NCBI GenBank assembly: GCA_963763085.1 | Contig: CAVXNB010000001.1 | Coordinates: forward strand, 372,001-436,000 | Origin: CAVXNB01 sp963763085 | Lineage (GTDB): Bacteria; Actinomycetota; Acidimicrobiia; Acidimicrobiales; Bog-793 | Direction of reading: 5' to 3' | Length of the DNA stretch: 64,000 nt | Part shown: positions 1 through 8,564 of the stretch, in pieces | How positions within the stretch are numbered: the stretch's first letter is position 1 | Layout: each line of letters begins with the position of its first letter | The notes under the pieces: model-generated | Seen by the model: the letters and a program-made list of their open reading frames with translations, nothing else | Told to the model about the DNA's origin: nothing | Databases searched by the model: none | Program-made: the position numbers and the translations under genes

Positions 1-207
1 ACACAAAGGGGCGCCGCTTCTGTCGCCGGTCGGTAACGCGGCGTCTACCGCCGACGTAGCTCCCGGGCTTGCTCGGGAGAGTGAGCAGACGTCAGCAAGC
101 GCGGAGCCGTCCGCAGCCGCGCCGAAGGTGAACGGGTTATACGTAGGCTGGGCAGAACTCGCGAGGCCGCCACGTCCCCCGGTTCCGCCCGGGGGACGTT
201 GTCGCGT

Positions 208-489
208 TTAGGACTGGTCCTGGCCTTCGCTCCCGAACCGAGCCTCGCATCTCGGACATCTCTGCACCGTGTCCCATCCCTCGAATGGCCGCGGGGGTAG
301 GGATATCGAGATCGGCTCGCCGCAGATGGTCGCGGCACTCAATTCTCGTGTCGGAAGGATCGTTGCCAGGTGCCAGACCGTTGCCTTCCGACCTCGGCGA
401 AAGATAGGACGGCGCGGAGACGACTTGACCGTCGTTAACTCCGCAACCATGGCATAGGCCGGCGCCTCTGCCTGCTCCTCTGCCACCAT
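208..489 (-). CDS. Small hypothetical protein with C-terminal CxxC motif
   Basis: A 93-residue reading frame of unknown function. It carries a short pattern seen in many small actinobacterial proteins: a Trp-His-Leu block near residue 40, an Ile-Cys-Gly block near residue 56, then Trp and a Cys-Pro-Arg-Cys pair near residues 78-81. The three cysteines and the histidine could hold a metal ion, which is inference. A weak purine-rich stretch precedes the ATG. No neighbour explains its role. It lies among other small genes left of an integrase, so it may be part of an integrated element. The overlapping longer frames on both strands have no recognisable pattern and were left out. Confidence 0.4.
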   Translation of the reverse strand: MVAEEQAEAPAYAMVAELTTVKSSPRRPIFRRGRKATVWHLATILPTRELSAATICGEPISISLPPRPFEGWDTVQRCPRCEARFGSEGQDQS

Positions 490-604
490 CGCTCACCCTA
501 CGCTCACATCGTCGAGTGCGCGCTTTGAACGCCGGCCAGCGGACAGCTCCGTTGGTGCTTGTCATGTTCCTGACCGGAATGTCGATATAAGGAGGACGAC
601 CCCA

Positions 605-913
605 ATGGGCTTGCGAGGAGCCGGGGCGTGCCTTCGTGACTCTCGCGAGGAAGCGAGAGCAACGATGCCCGAGCGCGACGAGCCGGTATTTCTATCCAAC
701 GAACGAGAGCACAGCCGCACGCAGCTCAGTGAGATGAAGGCGGAACGTGACCGCCTCCTCGTCGAGCTGCGCGAGGCTCTCCGCCAAATCGAGCACTGGC
801 GCACACTGGCCGAGTATCGCGGACAGATGCTGGTCAAAGAGCGAGAGGCCTCAGACAGGCGCCGTGAGCCTCGGTGGACGGATAGCCCGAGAGCAGGAGA
901 CGGACGGTCCTGA
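605..913 (+). CDS. Small coiled-coil hypothetical protein
   Basis: A 102-residue, strongly charged protein that I do not recognise. The start is chosen because a very good ribosome binding site (AAGGAGG at 590-596) sits 8 bases before the ATG; a second ATG 60 bases downstream lacks such a site. Residues about 30-85 are rich in Glu, Arg and Leu with a heptad-like pattern, which suggests one long coiled coil (seen). There is no signal peptide or membrane segment. It stands alone between minus-strand genes, so no function is assigned. Confidence 0.5.
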   Translation: MGLRGAGACLRDSREEARATMPERDEPVFLSNEREHSRTQLSEMKAERDRLLVELREALRQIEHWRTLAEYRGQMLVKEREASDRRREPRWTDSPRAGDGRS

Positions 914-1217
914 CCGGCGTTAAGAGACAGCGTGGCGCCTCAGGCCTTCCCTCCACGCCGCAACTCCCGCAACGCCCGCACGAGCTGAAGTATCGCCATC
1001 GCCCGCTCCCGGCTGAGGCGGATTCATACCCAGCCGATACGGGGCGGTCGGCTGTGGCACCTCGACACCACGCAGTGGGTATTACCAGTGCCGAGCCATT
1101 CGAGCTCGCGGGAGTTACTGAACCCGGTAGTAGGGGTCCGGAGCGACGAGGTCGTGGGCAGGCTCGTCGCGTGGGTCACGTTTGTCAATGCCGAAGGAAG
1201 CAAGCGGCTCGAACTCG
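914..1217 (+). other. Intergenic stretch, no gene recognised
   Basis: About 300 bases between two converging genes. I see no supported coding frame, RNA gene or strong hairpin in it. Confidence 0.4.
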
Positions 1218-1859
1218 TCACCCAGTGCTCTCGCCTGCCCCCGGCAGTGCGGCAGTGCGGTGGGCCTCTCGAAGCGTGTCAATGATGCTTCCGTAGTCAT
1301 CGACGACGTCGCGCGGAACTCGCCACACATCGATCGTTCCCAGCAACCCGAACGCCCTGACGTGCACCGTGGGCGCGTCCGGCATGCTCACGTCCCTGCC
1401 CCAATCGCGTCGGTGACCGGCGATGGCTACTCCGACGACGTCCACGTCGATGCCTTCGGGAACGTAGATATCGACGTTGCCACACACCGCGACGACAGTC
1501 ACAGAAGAGCGGGGGGCATCGATCGACGCCTCGCGCAAGTCGAGATCAATGTCGGAGCACACGCTGATCGCGACCGTCCGACGGCCGAGACGTAGACGCC
1601 CGCGCCGCACCACGTGGGCGAAGAGGCCGCCCGTGACGATGGTGCGCTTCCGGCGAGGCAGGCTTCGGGACGGGCCATGCGATGGAAGGTCGGCGAGCAG
1701 GAGACTCAGGTCGCGCCCCACTACCGCGCGAAGTGCTCGGCCGGCACGCTCCGAGAACTCCTCGAGCGTCAAGCGCCCCTCGAGCAGGTGGTCCCGCAGG
1801 GCCACAATCACATGCTCACGCTCGTTCTCCGAAACCCTGTACGACCGCTCGTCGCCCAT
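1218..1859 (-). CDS. DUF1707 domain protein with LiaF-like C-terminal domain
   Basis: A 213-residue protein. Residues about 5-60 match the DUF1707 (SHOCT-like) pattern: a short start, then Glu-Gly-Arg-Leu-Thr-Leu-Glu-Glu-Phe-Ser-Glu-Arg and a Leu-Leu-Ala-Asp-Leu-Pro ending. Residues about 90-185 look like the beta-rich C-terminal domain of cell-wall-stress proteins related to LiaF (repeated Val-Gly-Asn-Val-Asp and Ile-Asp-Leu-Asp-Leu strands). There is no transmembrane helix, so it is probably cytoplasmic or membrane-peripheral. Such proteins are common in Actinobacteria and their exact role is unknown. The start is the ATG that opens directly into the DUF1707 pattern. It stands alone on the minus strand. 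Confidence 0.8.
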   Translation of the reverse strand: MGDERSYRVSENEREHVIVALRDHLLEGRLTLEEFSERAGRALRAVVGRDLSLLLADLPSHGPSRSLPRRKRTIVTGGLFAHVVRRGRLRLGRRTVAISVCSDIDLDLREASIDAPRSSVTVVAVCGNVDIYVPEGIDVDVVGVAIAGHRRDWGRDVSMPDAPTVHVRAFGLLGTIDVWRVPRDVVDDYGSIIDTLREAHRTAALPGAGESTG

Positions 1860-1983
1860 CGCGAGGGGATACTACGACCACTAGCCCATGCACGCTGAGC
1901 GAAACCCCCTCTCTGGTCAACGAGATCGCTCACCTTTTCTGCGTTCGACAACGTCGCAGTGGACTCAGAGGAAGGAGGGCGTC

Positions 1984-2220
1984 ATGCCGCAGAGGATCAT
2001 CGACACCGTCAACGACCGCGTCTTACGAACGGAGTGCCCGTTCTGCGGGGCCGACGACTGGACTGGTGGTCGGCTCGTCGGGTTCCCGATGAGCGAGATC
2101 GCCGATCTGGCTCCAGAACCTCGGTTGGCAATGAGCACGCTGGCCACCGTCGTATGGATCTGCGGGAACTGTGGCTTCATCCGCGCCCACAGCGTCGCGC
2201 CGGAGCTCGCCTTCGGCTGA
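1984..2220 (+). CDS. Small zinc-ribbon protein
   Basis: A 78-residue protein with two Cys pairs typical of a zinc ribbon: Cys-Pro-Phe-Cys-Gly near residue 18 and Cys-Gly-Asn-Cys-Gly near residue 60. The ATG at 1984 is chosen because GAAGGAGGG lies just upstream at 1970-1978; the frame is open further upstream but without a start that has such a site. The middle part (Ala-Thr-Val-Val-Trp-Ile-Cys) is like that of small nucleic-acid or metal-binding proteins whose genes are scattered in actinobacterial genomes. No function is known. A strong hairpin follows 34 bases after the stop. Confidence 0.6.
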   Translation: MPQRIIDTVNDRVLRTECPFCGADDWTGGRLVGFPMSEIADLAPEPRLAMSTLATVVWICGNCGFIRAHSVAPELAFG

Positions 2221-2253
2221 ACCGCTCTCCGGCCCGGCCACCGGCAGGCACGA

Positions 2254-2291
2254 CGACGCCCCCGGCCCTGGCGGGATGGCCGGGGGCGTCG
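2254..2291 (+). terminator. GC-rich hairpin after the zinc-ribbon gene
   Basis: A 14-bp perfect stem (CGACGCCCCCGGCC pairing with GGCCGGGGGCGTCG) around a 10-base loop. There is no run of T after it. In high-GC bacteria such hairpins often end transcription, so this is a likely terminator for the gene ending at 2220. Confidence 0.5.
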
Positions 2292-2411
2292 CTACTAGTT
2301 CCGAATATTTGCCGCGAATGGTTGCAGCCGCTTGCGACAGCGGCCGGCCCTTTGAGCCGGCACCAGGCATCCGTGCTCGCCGGAGTGACCGTGCGGTAAC
2401 TTCAGCACCCG

Positions 2412-2708
2412 ATGACAATCGCAGTGCGCTTCGGCTCCGCCCCGTGGGCGAGTGACCGCCCCGACATCGACAGCCTCTTCCGGCGGCCAGCGTGGCACGC
2501 CCAAGCCGCCTGCAGGGGTCGTGGGACCGCTGACTTCTTCCCTGCCCGTGGCGAGTCGCTCGAGCCGGCAAGGGCATTCTGCGACTGCTGCACCGTGCAG
2601 GTCGAGTGCCTGGGATACGCCCTCGAGGCGGAGGACCCCCGGCTGATCGGGATATGGGCCGGGACAACCGACCGGCAGCGCCTGAAGCTGCGGAGGGTCA
2701 GCGCGTAG
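2412..2708 (+). CDS. WhiB-family iron-sulfur transcription factor
   Basis: A 98-residue WhiB-like protein. The four cysteines that hold a [4Fe-4S] cluster are present: one in Ala-Ala-Cys-Arg (about residue 34), then Cys-x2-Cys-x5-Cys at about residues 57, 60 and 66. The Phe-Phe-Pro motif, the Leu-Gly-Tyr-Ala-Leu segment and the Gly-Ile-Trp-Ala-Gly turn with a basic tail that binds DNA are also visible. WhiB proteins occur in Actinobacteria and their phages and usually act with the main sigma factor. Its place near an integrase raises the possibility that it belongs to an integrated element. The subgroup cannot be told from sequence alone. Confidence 0.88.
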   Translation: MTIAVRFGSAPWASDRPDIDSLFRRPAWHAQAACRGRGTADFFPARGESLEPARAFCDCCTVQVECLGYALEAEDPRLIGIWAGTTDRQRLKLRRVSA

Positions 2709-2892
2709 CCGGCATCGGAGAGGGAGTCAATCAGCCCGGATGGCCGAAGGAATCCCTGTTTCCCTCGCGCGGCGTCGTTTGGCGGCACGTGTACCACTCG
2801 GCCGGCGTTCCGTGCGCTCCTGCGTGATCGTGGACGAAGTGCCTGTTCAGAGCACTATCATTTGAACACCTAGACGCGAACAGGCCGCTTCA

Positions 2893-3273
2893 TCAGAGCC
2901 GGTAAGTCAGGTACTCCGTCTCGGCATGAAGGATCGCAAGTGCAAGCGGAGCTGGGATGCCGGCGAGCGCCTCTGCTTGTCCCGCCAGGTGCTCGGGATC
3001 CACGATGTCAGTCGAGTCGATCTCTTCAAGCTGCTTACGCGAATGAAACCTTGGAGTGAAGTGGTTGCAGCCGTGCCCCCGCTCACTCGGGCAGCCATGC
3101 GCGATGATGCCCGCTCCGATCATCCACTCGACCTCGACCTCCAAGACGGTTCGCGTAGTGGCGACGTCGACATCGACGTGCTCGGTAACCCACGCGACGA
3201 CATCTTCGTTAGTGAGGAACGGGCCTTTTGATCCGTCTGGGTCGGGCACAGCTCTCCCCCTTATCCGTACCAC
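2893..3273 (-). CDS. Hypothetical protein
   Basis: A 126-residue frame from a GTG start. I do not recognise the family. It is acidic, without a signal peptide or membrane helix. Its composition and codon pattern look like a real protein: it starts with a short basic segment, then an alpha-helical stretch with many Asp, Glu and Val, and two cysteines near a His (Gly-Cys-Asn-His). It is oriented against the integrase pair, with the 5' ends about 55 bases apart, so the two may share a control region between 3274 and 3328. An inner GTG eight codons downstream is another possible start. Confidence 0.45.
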   Translation of the reverse strand: MVRIRGRAVPDPDGSKGPFLTNEDVVAWVTEHVDVDVATTRTVLEVEVEWMIGAGIIAHGCPSERGHGCNHFTPRFHSRKQLEEIDSTDIVDPEHLAGQAEALAGIPAPLALAILHAETEYLTYRL

Positions 3274-3328
3274 TGAGCATAGCCCCGACTACACTTTGGG
3301 CCATCACTTCGCTGAAGCCGGGACGACG

Positions 3329-3553
3329 ATGACTAGACCGGATCAAGTCCGCGAGAACCGGGCTCGGCGCATGGCCGATCGGCAGGGCCTCCGACTTGAG
3401 AAGTCACGTCGGCGCGATCCGAAAGCATTGACCTTCGGCACGTACCAACTCGTCGATCAGTTCAGGGACACCCTAGTGCTGGGCGACACGCGGCACGGTT
3501 ACGGGCTCGATCTCGATGCGGTCGAGAAGTATCTCTCAAGGGACGAAACATGA
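3329..3553 (+). CDS. Small conserved protein coupled to the integrase
   Basis: A 74-residue protein with a basic N-terminal half (Arg-Arg-Met-Ala-Asp-Arg-Gln-Gly then Lys-Ser-Arg-Arg-Arg-Asp-Pro) followed by a Tyr-Gln-Leu-Val-Asp segment. Similar small proteins are found beside integrase genes in many actinobacterial integrated elements, where a role in excision or replication has been guessed but not settled. Its stop overlaps the integrase start in ATGA (3550-3553), which implies translational coupling. The inner ATG at 3329 is preferred because the conserved pattern begins there; the frame is open well upstream without resemblance to anything. Confidence 0.6.
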   Translation: MTRPDQVRENRARRMADRQGLRLEKSRRRDPKALTFGTYQLVDQFRDTLVLGDTRHGYGLDLDAVEKYLSRDET

Positions 3554-4743
3554 GCGTTCATAAGCGAGAGACGGCAACCAAGGGGACGGTATATGTAGTG
3601 CGGTGGCGCGATCCCCGACCACGGGAGCGTACCTTCGAGCGGCAGAACGACGCCGAGCGCTTCGAGCGCAAGGTGAGGCACGAGATCGATTCCGGCAGTT
3701 ACCGCGACCCTCGACTCGCGAAGATCACCTTCGACCAGTGGTACACACGGTGGTGGCAGACCATCGAAGGCTCGGACCGCTCTCCCAACACGATCGCGCA
3801 GTACGAGAACATCGCCAAGAATCACATCTAGCCCTACCTCGGGCGTGCCCGTGTTGCCGGTCTTCGGCGCATCGACTTCGAGGAGTGGCTGGCTCAGCTT
3901 CGAGCCAAGGACCTCGGCATCTCCGCGATGCGTACGGCACGGACCATCGTGTTCATGGTGATGGAGTCTGCGTTGCACGCGGGACTCGTCACGACGAACC
4001 ACGCGACTCGCCTGCGGGTAGGGTCCGGCTCGACTCGAGCGAAGCAAGCACTGACGGCCAAGCAGATCGAGGCCCTGGTTCGCGCACTCCCCCGCCGCTA
4101 CCAAGCGCTTGCCTTGGTGCTCGCGTATGGCGGTTTGCGCCCTGCCGAGGCTCTCGGGCTGCGCCGTCGACACCTCGACGATCTCGGCCAGCTTCTCGTG
4201 GAGGGTGGCTTGACCGAGACACGGGGGAAGCTGATCGAGCGATCGACGACCAAGACGCACCGGGTGCGCATCGTTCCCCTGCCGGCGTCGGTCGCCGGCG
4301 AGCTCTCGACGCATATGGAGACGAACGTCCCGAGCGATCCCGAGTCCCGCATCTTCACGACTGAGCGTGGCGCGCCCGTTCGCCTGTCCAACTTCCGCTC
4401 CGTGTTCTCCGAAGCCCGCGACACAGCCGAACTGCCGAGCTGGGTCACCCCCTACACGCTCCGCCACACCGCCGCGAGTCTTCTCGCCCAGCAGGGTGTG
4501 CCGGTGACGACCGCGGCCAGTCTGCTCGGCCATGACCCGGCGATCTATCTCCGTACCTACGCCCACCTCTACCCCGGCGACCTTCGCGCAGCAGCGGACG
4601 CGCTCGAAGTCGCGCGTTCAGGCGACGGGTTCAACGTGGCCGACTTCTCCCCGCGCGGCGCGGGGACGCCGAAAGGTCACACGGGGAATTCGCGGGGAAG
4701 GTCCAAGGTCAGCAACTCGGTTTCAACGAGAATAGCCACTTGA
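3550..4743 (+). pseudogene. Tyrosine-type site-specific integrase interrupted by one in-frame TAG
   Basis: The frame codes for a 397-codon phage-type integrase, but codon 94 (3829-3831) is TAG. Both sides are in the same frame and read on as one protein, so this is a single nonsense change, not a shift. Residues 1-60 form the Arm-binding domain, about 65-165 the core-binding SAM-like domain (the stop lies within it), and about 180-370 the catalytic domain with Arg in Gly-Gly-Leu-Arg-Pro, Leu-Arg-His-Thr, Gly-His and the final Tyr in Arg-Thr-Tyr-Ala-His. The usual first His of the HxLRH motif is Tyr here. The gene ends 12 bases from the tRNA-Pro 3' end, the classic place for an integrase of an element inserted in that tRNA. 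It is either dead, suppressed, or affected by a sequencing error. Confidence 0.8.
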
Positions 4744-4755
4744 CCTGCGCTTATC

Positions 4756-4800
4756 TGGTCGGGCTGCCGGGATTTGAACCCGGGACCTCTTGACCCCCAG
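4756..4800. other. Probable attachment site (3' half of tRNA-Pro)
   Basis: Integrases of this kind usually recombine in the 3' half of a tRNA gene, and the integrase here ends 12 bases from it. The second copy of the tRNA end, which would mark the far side of the element, was not found between 1 and 4700, so the element either reaches beyond the window or has decayed. This is inference from position. Confidence 0.4.
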
Positions 4801-4833
4801 TCAAGCGCGCTAACCAAGCTGCGCCACAGCCCG
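4756..4833 (-). tRNA. tRNA-Pro(GGG)
   Basis: On the minus strand the sequence folds as a standard tRNA: acceptor arms CGGGCTG and CAGCCCG, an anticodon stem CTTGA/TCAAG around the loop CTGGGGG, giving anticodon GGG, and a T arm with GGTTCAAATCC. The discriminator base is A and the CCA end is encoded (TGG on the plus strand at 4756-4758). It is the only tRNA gene I found in the window. The integrase gene ends just beyond its 3' end. Confidence 0.96.
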
Positions 4834-5052
4834 TCGTGTTTTGGCAGTCTACTTGGCCGTCGTATCCCGAGATCTGGGTTTCCGACCCCGACAGGGGCAA
4901 GCTGAGGCACCAGACATTCTCCGCCCCCAAAGGTCAGGCGCGAACAAAGCGGCGAGGAATTTGCCACGATGCTCGCCCAGGCGCTGACGCTCCGAGCGCA
5001 AAGCTCACAGTTGCTGGGAGTAAAGATCACTTCCCGGACCGCTACGACCCCT

Positions 5053-5769
5053 TCATCGTCCAAACGCCCACGCCACCATTAACGGGAACTCTGCTCGCCA
5101 CAGCTTGGCGCCGTGCGACACCTCCCGCTCGCTCATCACGACGTCCGCACCTGCATCGCGCAGCGCGACCGCCCACCGGGTCGCGTTGTCGAGGAAGAAC
5201 GGCTCTAACGTGCCGCCGAATAGGTACACCCTCGGAAGCGACTTCGGCATCTCGCCAGGCGGTTTGTAACCCCCGCCCGGCGAGCCGGAGAAGACCGCAC
5301 CGTAGACGTCCGGATGGCGGAGCCCAAGGGCGAGCGCGAGTTCTCCACCCGCCGAGTAACCGAACACCGCGGTGCGTTCGGCGGGCAGCGCGAGTCCGAA
5401 ACGCGACCGCGCCCATCGGGGGACGTCCTCGACGAAGAACTTCTCGTGTGCGGCGAAGCGTTCCGGGTCAAAGGCCGGTGAGTACTCATGAAGCCGCGGC
5501 ATCTCTTCGGCCAGCCCGTGTACGCCGACGATCATCGTGGACGGTACGTCGTCGGCTTCGAGGAACCGGCCCCACTTCGAGAATCCCTGTCCGTCAGCGG
5601 CGAATACGACAGCCTCCGGCGGATCCGGTGGGACGTACACCGTGACCTGGCGACCTCCGTCGTACTCGAGCAGCGTCTCGGTGACGAACTCTCCCGCTAT
5701 CGGGCCGGCAAGCGGCGATTTCGGCAGCTCTTTGCGGGGGCCCGCTCCACCGGCCATTTGGTCATCCAC
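5053..5769 (-). CDS. Putative esterase (alpha/beta hydrolase, enterochelin-esterase-like)
   Basis: A 238-residue alpha/beta hydrolase. The nucleophile elbow is Phe-Gly-Tyr-Ser-Ala-Gly-Gly-Glu (Ser near residue 129); an Asp or Glu in the following Gly-Gly-Thr-Leu-Glu-Pro strand and the His in Val-Ser-His-Gly near the C-terminus complete a plausible catalytic triad. The family (putative esterase, PF00756) includes enterochelin esterases and mycolyltransferases; the substrate is not predictable. No signal peptide is seen, so it is cytoplasmic. The GTG at 5769 is chosen because AGGAG lies 7 bases upstream. It is a single gene convergent with nothing clear. Confidence 0.78.
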   Translation of the reverse strand: MDDQMAGGAGPRKELPKSPLAGPIAGEFVTETLLEYDGGRQVTVYVPPDPPEAVVFAADGQGFSKWGRFLEADDVPSTMIVGVHGLAEEMPRLHEYSPAFDPERFAAHEKFFVEDVPRWARSRFGLALPAERTAVFGYSAGGELALALGLRHPDVYGAVFSGSPGGGYKPPGEMPKSLPRVYLFGGTLEPFFLDNATRWAVALRDAGADVVMSEREVSHGAKLWRAEFPLMVAWAFGR

Positions 5770-5985
5770 TGTAAGACTCCTCTCTTCGAGAGTTGGCACA
5801 TCTCTGCGCCACGATCCGGCGGTACGGGTACGCGGTCCACGGCTCAGTTCAACTGCGAAACCGAGCGGATGGGATCGAGCCATTCTCGGTGACGCGGGCC
5901 AGTCTCGTCCGACCACCGGTAGCCTGGGTGAGACGGGGCAGTATGAGGAGCACAAGAGTGTCCTGCCCGACCGGGAAGGCTTGGC

Positions 5986-6186
5986 ATGCAAGACCAAAGA
6001 GCCGGTCGAGGCGAACAGACGCTTTCGACCTTCAAACTGCTGAATCTCTGGGCGGTCGGGTTCTTCGTGCTGGCGATTGTTGCCATCGCGACCAATCTCA
6101 CCGTCTCAAACCGACCTGTCTGGGAAATCAGCTTGTGCGCAGGACTTGCCGCCGCAGTTCTCGCCCGAGTGGTAGGCGACCATTGA
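5986..6186 (+). CDS. Small membrane protein
   Basis: A 66-residue frame with two hydrophobic stretches (about residues 16-37 and 45-62) that could span the membrane, separated by a short polar loop. A GGAAGG lies 6 bases before the ATG. No family is recognised. It is one of three tiny membrane-protein frames between 5986 and 6932, all uncertain. Confidence 0.4.
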   Translation: MQDQRAGRGEQTLSTFKLLNLWAVGFFVLAIVAIATNLTVSNRPVWEISLCAGLAAAVLARVVGDH

Positions 6187-6446
6187 GCTTGACGGGCAGG
6201 TCGCTGCGGACCTGACGATTGGAGTGCGCTCGTCAGTACCTGGACCGAGATGGGAGCAACCCGGACCCGGCTGAGATGACCGTGAGGTTGGACGCTCCTA
6301 TCGTCGTGTCCTCCGGTCACAACGTCCGGATGCGAACTCTCAACAATGCCATGCTCCCACAAAGCTGTGGAGGGCGTGCTTCGCGTACGGCCTTCCGGCA
6401 ATAGGAGCGATCACTAGTAGGGTCGTATTGGTGGCATTCGTCAGCT

Positions 6447-6680
6447 TTGGACCGTTGCTCATGGGTGCCGCTCATTTCCCAGAGAATCTGGCTGGTGGTC
6501 GCGTTCGTGGTCGTGGTCGTCCTACTCCTAGTGATCATGGGGATCTGGAGACAGCGCCCGGATGGGACCAGGTCGCCGTTTCAAACTCGTTACTGGCATA
6601 TTGGGCCCCTGAAGCCGCCCGACCTCCCGCCCAAGGACGCCCCTCACCGCAACGATCCCTCGGGCTACGACGGGGACTAG
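6447..6680 (+). CDS. Small single-span membrane protein
   Basis: A 77-residue frame starting at TTG with one very hydrophobic segment (about residues 13-34, almost only Val, Leu, Ile) and a proline-rich polar tail. The membrane segment is the main support for coding. The start is uncertain, with a GTG seven codons in as an alternative. Function unknown. Confidence 0.35.
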   Translation: MDRCSWVPLISQRIWLVVAFVVVVVLLLVIMGIWRQRPDGTRSPFQTRYWHIGPLKPPDLPPKDAPHRNDPSGYDGD

Positions 6681-6707
6681 GCGTCGCAGTCGTGAAGAGG
6701 GCACTCA

Positions 6708-6932
6708 TCACGTGGATCGTCCCGCTCCCCCGCGACCCTGCTTGCTTTGTCGACCCAGTGCCAGCCGAGCTTTAGAAGTACTACTCCGGGCAATTACGCA
6801 GACACTCAGAGCGTTCTCCAGCAGGCGGCGGGGCCGCTGGTCGTTCGCCACAGCGATGACAATCCAAGCGACCATCAGGACGTTCCAGATCAGAACGACC
6901 CATGTCATCTTCCGCCATCGCCGTATCGCCAC
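6708..6932 (-). CDS. Small membrane protein, possibly frame-disturbed at its end
   Basis: A 74-residue frame. A basic start (Arg-Arg-Trp-Arg-Lys) is followed by a hydrophobic helix (about residues 9-29), the usual look of short actinobacterial membrane proteins. The second half is unlike such proteins and may be read in a wrong frame after a base error, in view of how many frames are broken in this window. Function unknown. Confidence 0.3.
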   Translation of the reverse strand: MAIRRWRKMTWVVLIWNVLMVAWIVIAVANDQRPRRLLENALSVCVIARSSTSKARLALGRQSKQGRGGAGRST

Positions 6933-7199
6933 GACTTTGCCCCTCGCATAAAAGCCTGAACCCCACGCACTTTACGTCGCGCAAAAAGACATCCAGAGAC
7001 ACTCTGACGCTCGGCACCTGAGCGCGTCATTGGGTGCACTCACCGACCGCCGGCTCTAAGGTCTGCCAGGTCGCCGGCAGAGCCGGGAGAGTCGTCGGTG
7101 CATCGTGTCTCCGGCGGTGTCATCCATGTCGAGGAGGCGGGTAATGGGAGAGGGCGCCGTCGTGACCCGATGGGCACTCGACGCGATCCTGGAGGCCAG

Positions 7200-8564
7200 A
7201 TGACAGGCCCGGGGGAGCCGGCGGCAGGACCGGCGACGCCGGAGCCGGCGGCAGCTCCAGGCGCCGATCCCGCCGCGCTCCTCCGGAGCCGGAGCTACCT
7301 GACGTTGGTGGTATTCGGGGCGGTGATCGGGGTACCGGTTGCGACCGTCGCTTACTTCTATCTGAAGTTCGTCTCCGAAGCCCAAGAATTCGTCTTCGTC
7401 ACCTTTCCCAAGGATCTCGGGTTCAACGCGGCGCCTGCCTGGTGGCCGGTTGTGCCCCTGATCCTGAGCGGCCTGCTGGTCGGCCTCACGCTGCAGTATC
7501 TCCATGGAACCGGTGGCCACAAGCCTGCCGAAGGCTTCAAGGCCAGCGGGGCGACCGACCCGCTCGACCTCCCCGGGATCGTCCTGGCCTCCTTGGCCAC
7601 CCTCTGCCTGGGTGCGGTGCTCGGGCCCGAGGCCCCGCTGATCGCTGTCGGCAGCGGGCTCGGCGTGCTGGCGGTGCATCTGGTCAAGAAGGATGCGCCG
7701 CCGATGGCCGCGGTCGTCATCGGGGCCGCCGGCAGCTTTGCCGCGATCGCCACCCTGCTCGGGTCGCCGATCGTCGGCGCCTTTCTCTTGATGGAGGCAT
7801 CGGGCCTTGCCGGCCCGCTCATGGGCGTTGTCCTCGTCCCCGGGCTTCTCGCCGCCGGCATCGGCTCCCTCATCTTCGTCGGGCTGGACCACTGGACGGG
7901 GTTTGGGACCCTCTCGTTGAGTATTCCGAACATCCCGCATTTCGGGAGTCCGACCGGGCTCGAATTCCTCTGGGCGCTCGGCATCGGGATTGCCGCCGCC
8001 GTGGTCGGGACGGTGATCAAAAGGGGCGCACTCGCACTGCAACCCGTAGTCGAACGACACAAGGTAGCCCTCACCCCGGTCGTGGGCCTCGTCGTGGCCG
8101 TATTGGCCATCATCTTCACAGAGGTGACGGGGAAACCGTCCTCGTACGTGCTCTTCTCCGGCCAAAGCGCCCTCCCGACCCTCGTCCAGGACTCGGCTAC
8201 CTGGACGGTCGGGGCCATGGTCATGCTCATCGTGTGCAAGGCCGCCGCCTACAGCGCGTCGCTCAGCAGCTTCCGAGGTGGTCCGGTGTTCCCCGGAATG
8301 TTCGCCGGCGCCGCGCTCGGGATCGCCCTCTCCCACCTCCCGGGGCTGCCCATGATCGCTGGGGTGGGCATGGGCATCGGGGCAATGAGCGTGGCGATGC
8401 TCGGCCTCCCCCTCACCTCGGTTCTCCTCGCCTCGCTCATCCTCGAAGCCGACGGGCTGAGGCTGATGCCCTTGATAATCGTGGCCGTGGTGGTGTCTTA
8501 CGTGGTCTCGGCGCGGATCACACCGGCAGCTACTCCCGCACCGGCTGCCGTCCCCAACGGGTAA
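7200..8564 (+). CDS. ClC-family chloride channel or H+/Cl- antiporter
   Basis: A 454-residue ClC protein with about ten to twelve hydrophobic helices. The selectivity motif is Gly-Pro-Glu-Ala-Pro (a variant of GKEGP, with the gating Glu kept), and Gly-Gly-Pro-Val-Phe-Pro-Gly-Met-Phe stands at the GxFxP position. The helix-N-like segment Gly-Leu-Pro-Leu-Thr-Ser follows. It moves chloride across the cytoplasmic membrane. No C-terminal CBS or TrkA domain is present. The ATG at 7200 has GGAGG four bases upstream; a GTG at 7098 would add a 34-residue Arg-rich tail that is not typical. The first 20 residues are Ala/Pro-rich and probably unstructured. It is a single gene. Confidence 0.88.
   Translation: MTGPGEPAAGPATPEPAAAPGADPAALLRSRSYLTLVVFGAVIGVPVATVAYFYLKFVSEAQEFVFVTFPKDLGFNAAPAWWPVVPLILSGLLVGLTLQYLHGTGGHKPAEGFKASGATDPLDLPGIVLASLATLCLGAVLGPEAPLIAVGSGLGVLAVHLVKKDAPPMAAVVIGAAGSFAAIATLLGSPIVGAFLLMEASGLAGPLMGVVLVPGLLAAGIGSLIFVGLDHWTGFGTLSLSIPNIPHFGSPTGLEFLWALGIGIAAAVVGTVIKRGALALQPVVERHKVALTPVVGLVVAVLAIIFTEVTGKPSSYVLFSGQSALPTLVQDSATWTVGAMVMLIVCKAAAYSASLSSFRGGPVFPGMFAGAALGIALSHLPGLPMIAGVGMGIGAMSVAMLGLPLTSVLLASLILEADGLRLMPLIIVAVVVSYVVSARITPAATPAPAAVPNG

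Noticed and set aside
1..4700. A left attachment repeat of the tRNA-Pro 3' end
   Set aside because: No second copy of the T-arm and acceptor sequence was found by eye in this range.
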